Part shown: positions 17,359 through 25,504 of the stretch, one piece after another
Layout of the letters: every line of letters starts with the position of its first letter
How positions within the stretch are numbered: the stretch's first letter is position 1
DNA from: Sporosarcina sp. FSL K6-1522
Lineage (GTDB): Bacteria > Bacillota > Bacilli > Bacillales_A > Planococcaceae
Assembly: GCF_038622445.1 (NCBI RefSeq)
Contig: NZ_CP152019.1
Coordinates: forward strand, 1,319,001 to 1,383,000
Reading direction: 5' to 3'
DNA: 64,000 nt
Notes under the pieces: model-generated
What the model was told of the DNA's origin: nothing
Databases searched by the model: none
Seen by the model: only the letters and a program-made list of their open reading frames with translations
Made by a program: the position numbers and the translations under genes

Positions 17359-18279
17359 ATGAAAAAGATACGTTATGAAAATATGGATAAAAGTGCAGGG
17401 CTGTCCACATTTAAAGAGTTACGACAGTGGCGACAAGAACGCAAAAGCAAACAGAAAGATTTATCATACCAAGTACCGGCGGTAGAAAAAACGGAAGAAC
17501 CATTTTTACAACAAAATAGAACAATCCCGACAATTACATGGATCGGGCATTCCACTTTTTTGATTCAACTAAATGGACTCAACATCCTGACAGATCCAGT
17601 TTGGGCAAAACGCCTTGGGATGGATAAACGACTAACACCTCCTGGGCTTCCGATAAGGGAATTGCCACCAATCGACGTTGTCCTCATTTCACATAGCCAT
17701 TACGATCATCTGAGTTATACTTCTATTAAAAGGCTGAAAGGGAATCCAACCTTTTTTGCGCCCATCGGACTTGGGAATTGGTTTAAACGAAAAGGATTCA
17801 GCAAAACGGTGGAATTTAATTGGTGGAATAAGTATCAACTGGGCGGCTTAACGGTTACCTTTGTGCCAGCTCAACACTGGTCAAAAAGAACGCTAACCGA
17901 TACCAATCACTCTCATTGGGGTGGCTGGGTGATTCAAGATGCAACCCAAACCATCTATTTCGTAGGAGATAGTGGGTATTTCAAAGGTTTTCGCGATATC
18001 GGGGACAAGTATGCTATTGATTTTTGCTTGATGCCAATTGGTGCATATGAGCCGGAATGGTTTATGGCTACTCAGCATGTTAGCCCTGAAGATGCGGTCA
18101 AAGCCTTCATTGATACGCGTTCAAAAGTGATGATTCCGATGCATTATGGCGCTTATCGATTAGCTGATGATACACCGAAAGAAGCACTTGATCGACTACA
18201 GGCTGAGTGGGAAAAAAGAAAGCTAGCTAGCGAGAAATTAGCGATTATGAAACTTGGTGAAACCATTAAGCTAGGATAA
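17359..18279 (+). CDS. metallo-beta-lactamase-fold hydrolase, NAPE-PLD/UlaG-like
   Basis: 306 residues. Metal ligands are in HSHYDHL (about 112-118), with further ligands in VPAQHWSKR, FVGDSGYF and MPMHYGAY (IPMHYG near 260). The N-terminal WIGHSTFLIQLNGLNILTDPVW is typical of the NAPE-hydrolysing phospholipase D-like branch. The substrate is unknown. The start is ATG 17359 with GAGGGA at 17346-17351; a longer frame from GTG 17263 begins inside the upstream terminator and is rejected. Confidence 0.85.
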   Translation: MKKIRYENMDKSAGLSTFKELRQWRQERKSKQKDLSYQVPAVEKTEEPFLQQNRTIPTITWIGHSTFLIQLNGLNILTDPVWAKRLGMDKRLTPPGLPIRELPPIDVVLISHSHYDHLSYTSIKRLKGNPTFFAPIGLGNWFKRKGFSKTVEFNWWNKYQLGGLTVTFVPAQHWSKRTLTDTNHSHWGGWVIQDATQTIYFVGDSGYFKGFRDIGDKYAIDFCLMPIGAYEPEWFMATQHVSPEDAVKAFIDTRSKVMIPMHYGAYRLADDTPKEALDRLQAEWEKRKLASEKLAIMKLGETIKLG

Positions 18280-18301
18280 ATGAAGATAAAAGAGGGAAGT
18301 T

Positions 18302-18955
18302 ATGAAAGTTAAAATTGACAATGAAATGATAAAATGTGATATCCAGTATGGAAATCGAAAGAAGCTATCCATTCATATCGATCCGTTCGGTTTCATAACG
18401 GTGAAAGCGCCCAAAGGCACAAGTGAAGCAGTGATTGTCAGTGCAATCGAAAGTAAAGGGAAATGGATAGTAAAGAAAATCCATGATATTGCAGCAGCTC
18501 GAGAAACGCCTAAGGCCAGAGAATATCACGCTCAAGGGAAGTTCTTATACCTTGGGAAAGAGCATTTTCTTCATGAATTAATAGAAACAAGTACGTTAGA
18601 TGAAGAGATATTTAAAAGAACGCTCAAGAAGTTTTATATTAATAGCTGTAAGACAATTGTAGAGGCACGGGTAAAAGTCTATCAACAACAACTGAAGGTT
18701 CGACCTAAACCTATTGAAATCGTGGAGTCTAAATCCAAGTGGGGGAGTTGTAGTTCGGATCGAAAGCTCACTTTTAATTATCGTCTAGCGATGGCTCCGA
18801 TTGACGTTATCGACTATGTAGTTATCCATGAGCTATGTCATTTATTGCATATGAATCATGATCGCTCATTTTGGAGACGCGTTGGCGGTGTGATGCCGGA
18901 TTATAAAGAGAAGGAAGCGTATTTGGAGAGACATGGGCATTTAATGTCGCTTTAA
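18302..18955 (+). CDS. YgjP-like zinc metallopeptidase (DUF45)
   Basis: 217 residues with the zincin motif HELCHLLHMNHDRSFW (about 178-193), the HExxH site plus a downstream third ligand typical of YgjP/SprT-like proteins, and the preceding SKWGSCSSDRKLTFNYRLAMAP block that defines the family. Function in Bacillales is not established. The start follows AGAGGGAAG. It is 22 bases behind the MBL-fold gene and likely co-transcribed. Confidence 0.88.
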   Translation: MKVKIDNEMIKCDIQYGNRKKLSIHIDPFGFITVKAPKGTSEAVIVSAIESKGKWIVKKIHDIAAARETPKAREYHAQGKFLYLGKEHFLHELIETSTLDEEIFKRTLKKFYINSCKTIVEARVKVYQQQLKVRPKPIEIVESKSKWGSCSSDRKLTFNYRLAMAPIDVIDYVVIHELCHLLHMNHDRSFWRRVGGVMPDYKEKEAYLERHGHLMSL

Positions 18956-18991
18956 CAAAGTTTACTCCCTCAAAGCTAGTAAACTTTGTTA
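18953..18991. terminator. hairpin at the end of the ygjP-like gene
   Basis: TAACAAAGTTTACT and AGTAAACTTTGTTA form a 14-base perfect stem starting at the stop codon. There is no long T run after it, so it may act as a weak or bidirectional terminator. Confidence 0.65.
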
Positions 18992-19014
18992 AAGTGAGTA
19001 AGGATATATTAATC

Positions 19015-19212
19015 AATTACGCCTCGGCGTAATTGCGTCCAGATTTTGAATCGAGCTTGAGGCCCACAGGACGTGGCGACCTTAGCCTGCGTACCTCGCG
19101 GGTATTTGAACACCCACTGAACAGGAAAACAGAACTGTATTCGCTTCAAAATCTATAGAGGTGGAAGTCTTCTGTAGCTGACGCTTCGCTTTCAGTACAA
19201 ACAGATTTGCTG
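19015..19212 (-). repeat. dispersed palindrome-ended element, inverted copy
   Basis: Read on the minus strand this ends in AATCTGGACGC followed by the 20-bp palindrome AATTACGCCGAGGCGTAATT (here 19015-19034), and contains GTTCAGTGGGTGTTCAAA. Both are shared with the copies at 20214-20415, 55404-55600 and 58676-58868. The middle part differs (GGTCGCCACGTCCTGTGGGC), which shows a modular element. Confidence 0.75.
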
Positions 19213-19247
19213 AATAAAGATAAAAGAACTGGAATGGTGAATAAGTA

Positions 19248-20123
19248 TTGAAGACATTTAAAAAAGTATATGTTGAAATCATAAGCGTGTGTAACCTTGC
19301 TTGTAGCTTCTGTCCACCAACGATTCGAGAACCAAAGATTATCAAGTTAGATGCATTTAATGCCATCTTGGATCAGATTAGGCCGCACACGAAATATATT
19401 TATCTGCATGTTAAAGGTGAACCCCTCATGCACCCAAGAATCGATCAATTATTGGATGCTGCCCACGCCAAGGGATTTAAGGTGAATATCACGACAAATG
19501 GGACGCTTATTAAAAAGAATGCTGAGAAATTACTCGGTAAGCCAGCTTTGCGCCAAATAAACTTTTCGTTACATAGTTTTGACGGACATGAAGGCTCTGA
19601 AAATCGGGAAAAGTATTTGGGCGATATTTTGGATTTTGTGCGTAAGGCCAAAGAATATAAGACGATTATTTCGTATCGCTTATGGAATCTTCAACAAGAA
19701 CATAGAAATGATCTGGCGAAGAGAAGAAACCGTGAAACGTTGGAGATTTTGGAGAGCGAGTATAACTTGGACTTCAAAATTGAAGAAAAAGTCCAACCAG
19801 GTAAAGGTGTGAAAATTACAAAGAACGTCTATCTCAATCAAGACCATGAATTCCAATGGCCTAGTCTTCTGGCACCTGAGGATGATGGCAAAGGCTTTTG
19901 TCATGGGCTTCGGAGTCAAGCAGCGATTCTTGTAGACGGAACCGTTGTCCCTTGCTGTCTTGATGGAGAAGGTGTTATTAATTTAGGTAATGTCAAAGAA
20001 CAATCTTTTTCTGACATTGTCGATGGAGAACGCGCAAACAATATTGTCGATGGTTTTTCGAGAAGAGAAGCGGTTGAAGAGTTGTGTAGGAAGTGCGGAT
20101 ATAGACAGAAGTTTGGGGTTTAA
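19248..20123 (+). CDS. radical SAM protein with SPASM-like C-terminus
   Basis: 291 residues. The cluster-binding motif CNLACSFC (about 15-22) is close to the N-terminus, followed by GEPLMHP and TTNGTLI typical of the radical SAM barrel. The C-terminal part has a SPASM-like cysteine set (FCHGL, DGTVVPCCLDGEG, ELCRKCGY). Such proteins modify peptides or cofactors; no precursor peptide was recognised nearby. It starts at TTG 19248 with weak GGAATGG 10 bases ahead. The gene stands alone between two inverted copies of a dispersed element. Confidence 0.82.
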   Translation: MKTFKKVYVEIISVCNLACSFCPPTIREPKIIKLDAFNAILDQIRPHTKYIYLHVKGEPLMHPRIDQLLDAAHAKGFKVNITTNGTLIKKNAEKLLGKPALRQINFSLHSFDGHEGSENREKYLGDILDFVRKAKEYKTIISYRLWNLQQEHRNDLAKRRNRETLEILESEYNLDFKIEEKVQPGKGVKITKNVYLNQDHEFQWPSLLAPEDDGKGFCHGLRSQAAILVDGTVVPCCLDGEGVINLGNVKEQSFSDIVDGERANNIVDGFSRREAVEELCRKCGYRQKFGV

Positions 20124-20158
20124 CGAAGTATATTGCTATATATGATTTTCATCTACTT

Positions 20159-20207
20159 TCCAGCGAAGGCGCCTTACAAGCGCCGAGCGCTGTTGGTGGG
20201 ATTCTTT
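20159..20207. repeat. about 48-bp dispersed repeat, copy 1
   Basis: TTCCAGCGAAGGCGCCTTAC, then CGAGCGCTGTTGGTGGGATT. A variant is found at 37816-37867. No function is evident; it lies between the radical SAM gene and the larger dispersed element. Confidence 0.5.
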
Positions 20208-20213
20208 AGTTTA

Positions 20214-20415
20214 TTTATTCGTTTTTATCTTCATTCAGCAGAAAACTCCCACCTTGATAGGTGGCGAGATGAATGCGTTTTTGTTTCCTGTTCAGTGGGT
20301 GTTCAAACACCGGCTGAACGAAGATAAAGCCTCCGGCGGATGTCACAGATTTTTTAGAGGAGCTTTTCGAGCGAGCTCGAAAAAAATCTGGACGCAATTA
20401 CGCCGAGGCGTAATT
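20214..20415 (+). repeat. dispersed palindrome-ended element, forward copy
   Basis: Contains CTTCATTCAGCAGAAAACTC, GATAGGTGGCGAGATGAATG, GTTCAGTGGGTGTTCAAACA, GCCTCCGGCGGATGTCACAG, an inner hairpin GAGCTTTTCGAGCGAGCTCG and the terminal palindrome AATTACGCCGAGGCGTAATT (20396-20415). It ends two bases from the hxlR stop codon. No coding capacity was recognised. Confidence 0.82.
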
Positions 20416-20417
20416 GA

Positions 20418-20804
20418 TCACTCTAAATAATCGTTCTCTTGTTTGATTTGATCTATTCGGTTTTTACCCCATTCATACATCATCTCAACGATTGGCAATA
20501 ACGTTATTCCCAGTTCAGTCATTGAATATTCGACTTTCGGAGGAACTTCTGGAATCACTTCTCGATGAACAATTCCATCTTCTATCAGGTCGCGCAATTG
20601 ATTTGTTAGTACTTTATGGGATATTTTTGGGAAGAGGTTTTGAAGCTCGCTGAATCGATGTGTTCCTTCTACACCTAAATGCCACAAGATCACAACTTTC
20701 CATTTCCCACTAATAATCGATAAGGTCAGTTCTTTTTCACAATGATAATCATGATTTAATATTCTTTCTTGGACCTCTTTTCTTAATGCATCTGTCATGG
20801 ACAT
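20418..20804 (-). CDS. HxlR-family transcriptional regulator
   Basis: 128-residue winged-helix protein with the HxlR pattern [22 protein letters not shown] (about 22-43), [32 protein letters not shown] and VEYSMTELG. The cysteine before the DNA-binding domain is often a redox or electrophile sensor in this family. It is divergent from the SDR gene at 21120, the usual arrangement for an HxlR regulator and its target, so it probably controls that gene and itself. Confidence 0.9.
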   Translation of the reverse strand: MSMTDALRKEVQERILNHDYHCEKELTLSIISGKWKVVILWHLGVEGTHRFSELQNLFPKISHKVLTNQLRDLIEDGIVHREVIPEVPPKVEYSMTELGITLLPIVEMMYEWGKNRIDQIKQENDYLE

Positions 20805-20824
20805 AAACTCCCTTTGTTATAGTA

Positions 20825-20840
20825 GTAACCATTTGGTAAC
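20825..20840. promoter_or_regulatory. candidate HxlR operator
   Basis: GTAACCATTTGGTAAC, an imperfect inverted repeat (ACCA/TGGT core), lies 21 bases before the hxlR start codon in the divergent gap. The assignment is based on position only. Confidence 0.45.
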
Positions 20841-20956
20841 CTCCGCACAAAAAAGTGCGTTCTTCACAATAGAGAAGATTGTATGTAGAATGAAGATAGT
20901 CTTACAGACGAATCACTCCGAGTAAAACCGCTTAATTCATTATACCATTAGAAAGT

Positions 20957-21033
20957 TTTTAACTTCATTTAGCAGGTGTTAAAACTCTCGCTGAATGAAG
21001 ATGAAGCTTCCGGTGGATGTCACGGATTTTCAA
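20957..21033 (+). repeat. partial copy of the dispersed element
   Basis: Retains the CTCGCTGAATGAAGATGAAG, CTTCCGGTGGATGTCACGGA part of the family but has lost the terminal palindrome. It accounts for much of the 315-bp hxlR-SDR gap. Confidence 0.65.
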
Positions 21034-21119
21034 ACGCATCTTACTCAAGTATTAGTTTTGTTTAATACACGTTATTCCAAGAATAATAAATATATCTTAA
21101 CCTAAAGGAGTAAAAAAAC

Positions 21120-21836
21120 ATGCAAACAATTACAGGAAAAGTAGCATTAATTACAGGAGCGGGGCGTGGAATTGGACGTGCAACAGCAATCGCTTTTGCG
21201 CAGGAAGGTATTCACGTAGGCCTTGTTGGACGTACGCTTGAAAATTTACAACAAGTTGCAGAGGAGCTTAAACAGTATGATGTGAAGGTAGCAATCGCCG
21301 CAGCGGATGTAGCAAATTTAGACTCTATCACAGTAGCAGTTGAATCAATTCGTGGCGAACTAGGTGCAATTGACATTTTAGTAAATAATGCCGGCATTGC
21401 AAAGTTTGGTAGCTTCATGGATTTAACGCCTGAAGAATGGACAAACATTATCGATGTCAACGTAAAAGGTGTGTACTACACAACACATGCGATATTACCG
21501 GAAATGATCGAGCGCAACACAGGTGATATCATTAATATCTCATCAACAGCTGGTCAAAAAGGTGCACCAGTAACAAGTGCATACTCAGCTTCAAAAGCTG
21601 CAGTTATTGGACTAAGTGAGTCATTAATGCTAGAAGTACGTAAGAAAAATATTCGTGTGACAACATTAACGCCAAGTACGGTTGCGACTGAAATGGCTGT
21701 TGATCTAAACTTAACAGACGGTAATCCAGAAAATGTAATGCAAGCAGAAGATTTAGCAGAATTAATGGTTGCACAGCTAAAACTTCATCCACGTGTTGTC
21801 TTAAAACATGCTGGACTTTGGTCGACAAACCCTTAA
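21120..21836 (+). CDS. short-chain dehydrogenase/reductase, FabG-like
   Basis: 238 residues with the classical SDR set: cofactor motif TGAGRGIG (about 12-19), NNAG (about 90), catalytic Ser in ISSTAG and YSASK (Tyr-x-x-x-Lys, about 156-160). The Arg after the first beta strand (VGRT) suggests NADPH. The best general match is the 3-oxoacyl-ACP reductase-like group, but the lack of fatty-acid genes nearby and the divergent HxlR regulator fit a stress-induced carbonyl reductase better. The ribosome binding site AAAGGAG is at 21104-21110. Confidence 0.88.
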   Translation: MQTITGKVALITGAGRGIGRATAIAFAQEGIHVGLVGRTLENLQQVAEELKQYDVKVAIAAADVANLDSITVAVESIRGELGAIDILVNNAGIAKFGSFMDLTPEEWTNIIDVNVKGVYYTTHAILPEMIERNTGDIINISSTAGQKGAPVTSAYSASKAAVIGLSESLMLEVRKKNIRVTTLTPSTVATEMAVDLNLTDGNPENVMQAEDLAELMVAQLKLHPRVVLKHAGLWSTNP

Positions 21837-21884
21837 TAGAACAATGCTCAGAATAAGTTCACGACAGCAAATTTTATCAAACTG

Positions 21885-21931
21885 AAAAAAGGTACCTTGT
21901 TCAAAAGCAAATTTGAACGAGGTGCCTTTTT
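21885..21931 (+). terminator. terminator of the SDR gene
   Basis: AAAAAAGGTACCTTGTTCAAA pairs imperfectly with TTTGAACGAGGTGCCTTTTT, a stem of about 19 bases with a short loop and a T-rich end. Confidence 0.85.
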
Positions 21932-22059
21932 GAATACACAAATCAATCTCTCATCAAACTTTCATTTTTATCACAGGTTGCACTCATTTATAAGCGTTAT
22001 TCTATACATACAGAACGGCTAACAAATACGTTAACAATAAAAAAACGGAGGTTATTCTT

Positions 22060-22278
22060 ATGCTATCTACATTTCAAATTACGAAAGCATTATTTCAAAA
22101 TCAAATTCATGAACGGTTTTCATTTTCGGTAAACTGTGGAGGGAATGATTATCAAGGGCTCTATTATGAAGGCCGTATCAACTGGTTTAATCCGCAGCCT
22201 TCAACTAAACTTGATGGAAAGCAATTAAAACAGATTGAATCTTCTATTACTAAAAAAATGCATCAATTTCTGTCGTGA
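22060..22278 (+). CDS. DUF5342-family small protein
   Basis: 72 residues, matching the small Bacillales family DUF5342 by its HERFSFSV, YQGLYYEGRINWFNPQP pattern. Function unknown. ACGGAGG precedes the ATG at good distance, and the protein has no signal or membrane segment. Confidence 0.75.
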   Translation: MLSTFQITKALFQNQIHERFSFSVNCGGNDYQGLYYEGRINWFNPQPSTKLDGKQLKQIESSITKKMHQFLS

Positions 22279-22335
22279 AGTTGGTGTCGCATCTAAATGA
22301 ATGGAAAATAATCTGAATATTCTATGGTTAGGTGC

Positions 22336-22358
22336 TATAATTGAGTGAACGCTCAATC
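22336..22358 (+). promoter_or_regulatory. extended -10 with overlapping TetR-type operator (copy 2)
   Basis: TGC-TATAAT (-10 at 22336-22341) runs into TTGAGTGAACGCTCAATC. The outer arms ATTGAG/CTCAAT are a good palindrome. Compared with 9325-9348 only three positions differ across the -10 and operator, so one repressor should bind both. Confidence 0.72.
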
Positions 22359-22396
22359 GCAGTTGTGTAATCATTGAATATAAGGAGGAATAGCTT

Positions 22397-23383
22397 GTGA
22401 AAAAATCCGATATTATTTTCTTTGAAAGAAAGTTTCCAAGTGCAAACATGGTTCTTATTAAAGATCAGCTCCCTATTCTGATTGACAGTGGTTTTGGAAG
22501 TGAAGCGGCAGAGACAGAACGATTAATGAAAGGGACCGGCGTTTCTCCAGAAGAGTTACACCTTATTGTGAACACGCACTATCATAGTGATCATGTGGGA
22601 GGCAATTATCATCTTCAAAAAAAGTATGGTGTTCAGATTGCTGCTCATAAATGGGAAGCCGATTTAATAAATATAGGCGATTCCGAAGCTTGTGCTGCAG
22701 AATGGTTAGATCAGCCTATAGAACCTTATCGAGTCGATAGAAAGCTCTCGGATAACGATGAGATTCATACGGGAAGTAGTACTTTGAAAGTCCTGCACAC
22801 ACCAGGACATACATTAGGGCATATTTCCTTGTATGAACCTGAAGAAGAGATTCTAATTTGTGGGGATCTTTTTCACAAACAGGATATCGGCTGGTTAAAC
22901 ATCTTTCGCGAAGGTGTTGCATCTATCCAACGTTCAATCGAAAGCCTAGATCGGCTGTCTAAGCTTCGAATCGGGCAAGCCTATTCAGGACATGGACCTA
23001 AAATCGAGAATCCATTGGCTGCTATCGATGCGGCAAGGGGACGCATGGAAAAATGGCTAAGTACGCCAGAAAAAATTTCATGGCATGCGTGTAAAAGGAT
23101 TTTCTCATTTACATTAATGATCAAAAATGGATTGGTAAAAGAAGAAATTGATAATTACCTATTAACCTGTGGTTGGTTTCAAGACTTTGCACGCCACTCA
23201 TTCCAGCTTCAGCCGGAAGAATTTATTCCAATCTTGTTGGATGAAATGATTCGCTCCGGTGCGGCAGGCTGGCATAATAATCGGTTGATCGCTACCGCCC
23301 CATACGAAGCGCCGCAAGAAGAGTGGATGCATAAGAATATCAAGCCGAAAGACTGGAATTACAATGTGCTCTCACCTAACTAA
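22397..23383 (+). CDS. metallo-beta-lactamase-fold hydrolase, glyoxalase II-like
   Basis: 328 residues with the zinc motif THYHSDHVGG (about 60-69), HTPGHTLGHISLY (about 135) and CGDLFHKQDIGW, the ligand order of glyoxalase II/thioesterase-like MBL proteins. A C-terminal extension of about 100 residues (WHACKRIFSFTLMIKNGLVKEEI...) is helical, as in hydrolases acting on acyl-CoA or similar thioesters. It starts at GTG 22397 behind AAGGAGGAA and is followed by a MaoC-like gene, so the pair may act on the same acyl substrate. Confidence 0.85.
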   Translation: MKKSDIIFFERKFPSANMVLIKDQLPILIDSGFGSEAAETERLMKGTGVSPEELHLIVNTHYHSDHVGGNYHLQKKYGVQIAAHKWEADLINIGDSEACAAEWLDQPIEPYRVDRKLSDNDEIHTGSSTLKVLHTPGHTLGHISLYEPEEEILICGDLFHKQDIGWLNIFREGVASIQRSIESLDRLSKLRIGQAYSGHGPKIENPLAAIDAARGRMEKWLSTPEKISWHACKRIFSFTLMIKNGLVKEEIDNYLLTCGWFQDFARHSFQLQPEEFIPILLDEMIRSGAAGWHNNRLIATAPYEAPQEEWMHKNIKPKDWNYNVLSPN

Positions 23384-23488
23384 ATCAAGTGGAAGAGAAT
23401 AGAAAAGTGTTGAATTCTGCTGTGAGTTATTTCAATACTCGCGTTACTTTCAGCCGTACAGCATAACAGCTTCAAGGGGGAGATTGAT

Positions 23489-23866
23489 ATGACATTAGAA
23501 GTGGGCGGTGTCATTGCGTTTGAACGAACTTTTACAGCAAAGGATGTTGAAGTGTTTACAGAGCTTTCGGGTGATGTGGGTATTCATCATATGACCCCAG
23601 ACGAACAAGGAAGACTTGTCGTTCAAGGGTTACTAACGGCAACTCTACCAACAAAAGTAGGGGGAGATCATAACGTATTAGCACGTACGATGAATTTTGA
23701 GTTTTTAAGACCTGTGTTTACGGGGGATACGATCATTTGTGAAGTGACAATTGAGAAATACGAAAGGCAAGAAAAGAACAGAACGGCTATTATTACATCC
23801 TTTCTATGCGAAAATCAGCATGGAAAAGAAGTATTAAAAGGGAATTTTGCAGGTGTCATCCTTTGA
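23489..23866 (+). CDS. MaoC-like hotdog-fold protein, copy 2
   Basis: 125 residues, a paralogue of the protein at 9386-9763 with the same altered hydratase motif (FTELSGDVGIHHMTPDEQGRL). It lies 105 bases after the MBL-fold gene with AAGGGGGAG as its own ribosome binding site, and no terminator separates them, so both are probably read from the operator-controlled promoter at 22336. The recent-looking duplication is interesting because both copies kept the same operator. Confidence 0.82.
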   Translation: MTLEVGGVIAFERTFTAKDVEVFTELSGDVGIHHMTPDEQGRLVVQGLLTATLPTKVGGDHNVLARTMNFEFLRPVFTGDTIICEVTIEKYERQEKNRTAIITSFLCENQHGKEVLKGNFAGVIL

Positions 23867-23895
23867 CTTTTCTTAGTGGAATTCCCGCGGGGGCG

Positions 23896-23942
23896 AAAAA
23901 ATCCCTGATTCATTACGTTGGTGTAATGGATCAGGGATTTTT
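23896..23942. terminator. bidirectional terminator between maoC-2 and the nucleoside transporter
   Basis: AAAAAATCCCTGATTCATTAC and GTAATGGATCAGGGATTTTT form a long stem with a six-base loop. The A-rich and T-rich ends serve both converging genes. Confidence 0.9.
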
Positions 23943-23951
23943 CACTTCAAA

Positions 23952-25133
23952 TTACATTATTAGCCCAATCATCGTACCTGAAATAACAGAAGCAAGTGTT
24001 GCACCTAATAGCAGTTTTAACGCAAATTTTGAAACGTAGTTGCCTTGTTTTTCACTGATGGATTTGATGGAACCTGACACAATACCTACAGTACCGAAGT
24101 TTGCAAAGCTCACTAAGTACACGGAAACAATAGCAACGGTTTTGTCAGAAAGGGTAGTTGAAACTTCACCGAAATTCAACATCGCGACAAATTCGTTTGT
24201 AATCAGCTTGGTCGCCATAATGCCACCTGCTTGTACAGCCTCTGCCCATGGAACACCCATTAAGAAGGCGACCGGCGCAAAAATATGACCAATAACTGTT
24301 TGGAAGGAAATGTGGAATACGCTTTGGAACATGACATTCACCAATTCCATTAAGGCAATAAATCCTAAGAGCATCGCCGCAACGACAATGACAATTTTGA
24401 AGCCATCCATTACGCTATCGCCAATCATTTGGAAAAAGGGAACGCGTTTATTTTCTTCGATTGTTATTAAATCCTCTTTTTCGTCTAAATCATATGGGTT
24501 AATAATATTTGCGACAATCAGTGCACTAAAGATATTGAGTACAACAGCTGTTACAACAAACTTTGGCTCAATCATCGTCATATAAGCGCCCACCATCGCC
24601 ATACTGATGGCACTCATCGCAGATGTACAAATGGTGTACAGCCTTTTTTGAGAGAGGTGCGGAATTTGTTTGGAGATGGTTAAGAACACTTCGGGTTGCC
24701 CAAGCACGGACGTTGAAACGGCAAAATAGCTTTCAAGTTTACCCATCCCTGTGACTTTACTGAGTAATAACCCCAAGTATTTAATGATGAATGGCAGTAC
24801 TTTTATGTAGTTCAATATGCCGATTAACACAGCCATGAATACAAGTGGTAACAGCGCTACAAAGAAAAACGTGGATGCCCCTTCATTAACCATACCACCA
24901 AATACAAATTGAATTCCTGTATCCGCAATGGCCAATAAGTTTTCAAAAAATAAGCCCACTTTGGTAATTACTATGAGACCGACATCTGTATTTGTCATGG
25001 CGTAGACAGATACGATTTGGATAGCTAACATGAGCAGAATACGTTTATACTTTATCTTTTTGCGATCATTACTAACTAAAAAGGCAATAGCAAAAACGAG
25101 TAAAACCCCCGTTATTAAGAAAATAAAATTCAA
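23952..25133 (-). CDS. nupC: NupC-type concentrative nucleoside transporter
   Basis: 393 residues, all membrane, with the signature GQPEVFLT (about 150), GAYMTMIEPKFVVTAVVLNI, the NEFVAMLNF segment and SLFANFGTVGI-like SFANFGTVGIVSGSI. It should import nucleosides with Na+ or H+. The start is the TTG at 25133, five bases from AAGGGGGA; an upstream TTG (25154) would place that site inside the coding region. A cre site precedes it, so carbon catabolite repression is likely. Confidence 0.88.
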   Translation of the reverse strand: MNFIFLITGVLLVFAIAFLVSNDRKKIKYKRILLMLAIQIVSVYAMTNTDVGLIVITKVGLFFENLLAIADTGIQFVFGGMVNEGASTFFFVALLPLVFMAVLIGILNYIKVLPFIIKYLGLLLSKVTGMGKLESYFAVSTSVLGQPEVFLTISKQIPHLSQKRLYTICTSAMSAISMAMVGAYMTMIEPKFVVTAVVLNIFSALIVANIINPYDLDEKEDLITIEENKRVPFFQMIGDSVMDGFKIVIVVAAMLLGFIALMELVNVMFQSVFHISFQTVIGHIFAPVAFLMGVPWAEAVQAGGIMATKLITNEFVAMLNFGEVSTTLSDKTVAIVSVYLVSFANFGTVGIVSGSIKSISEKQGNYVSKFALKLLLGATLASVISGTMIGLIM

Positions 25134-25148
25134 GTGAATCCCCCTTAT

Positions 25149-25163
25149 TGTCAACGCTTACAT
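25149..25163 (-). promoter_or_regulatory. catabolite-responsive element (cre)
   Basis: On the minus strand ATGTAAGCGTTGACA fits the Bacillus CcpA site consensus WTGNAANCGNWNNCW at every position. It is 16 bases before the nupC start codon, a position suited to roadblock repression. Confidence 0.72.
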
Positions 25164-25504
25164 TATGTGAGATGAGCCAACGTTTATAAAGTCTACGTAT
25201 ATTAAATTGCTCATTTTCCTGAATTTACATTACCTTCAGACAAAAGTTTGCAAACTAAACACAAGTTTAGTATAAGCCTTCATTTCTAAATGTCAATGTA
25301 TTTGACAATAGTTGTATGAGTCTAAATTTGGCGTTTTTTCTTTTGTATCATTCCCTTTGAAGGGCAATTATAGACGCGGGATTCGTAGCTACTTGCTTCC
25401 TTTAGCAGCTGAAATACAGGCATAGCGTAATACTGAATAAAGTGAAACTTTTTATCTGTAAGGTTCGTATACTAATCGAACATAATAAAAATGGAGGTCT
25501 ATAC
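25164..25504. other. 341-bp divergent promoter region of nupC and spo0M
   Basis: AT-rich with no gene. One inverted repeat, ACTAAAC-acaa-GTTTAGT, is at 25254-25271. No confident promoter could be placed. Confidence 0.4.

Noticed and set aside
20133..20327. 64-codon frame after the radical SAM gene, considered as its precursor peptide
   Set aside because: It is made up of two repeat families and reads across their hairpins; no leader or core peptide features.
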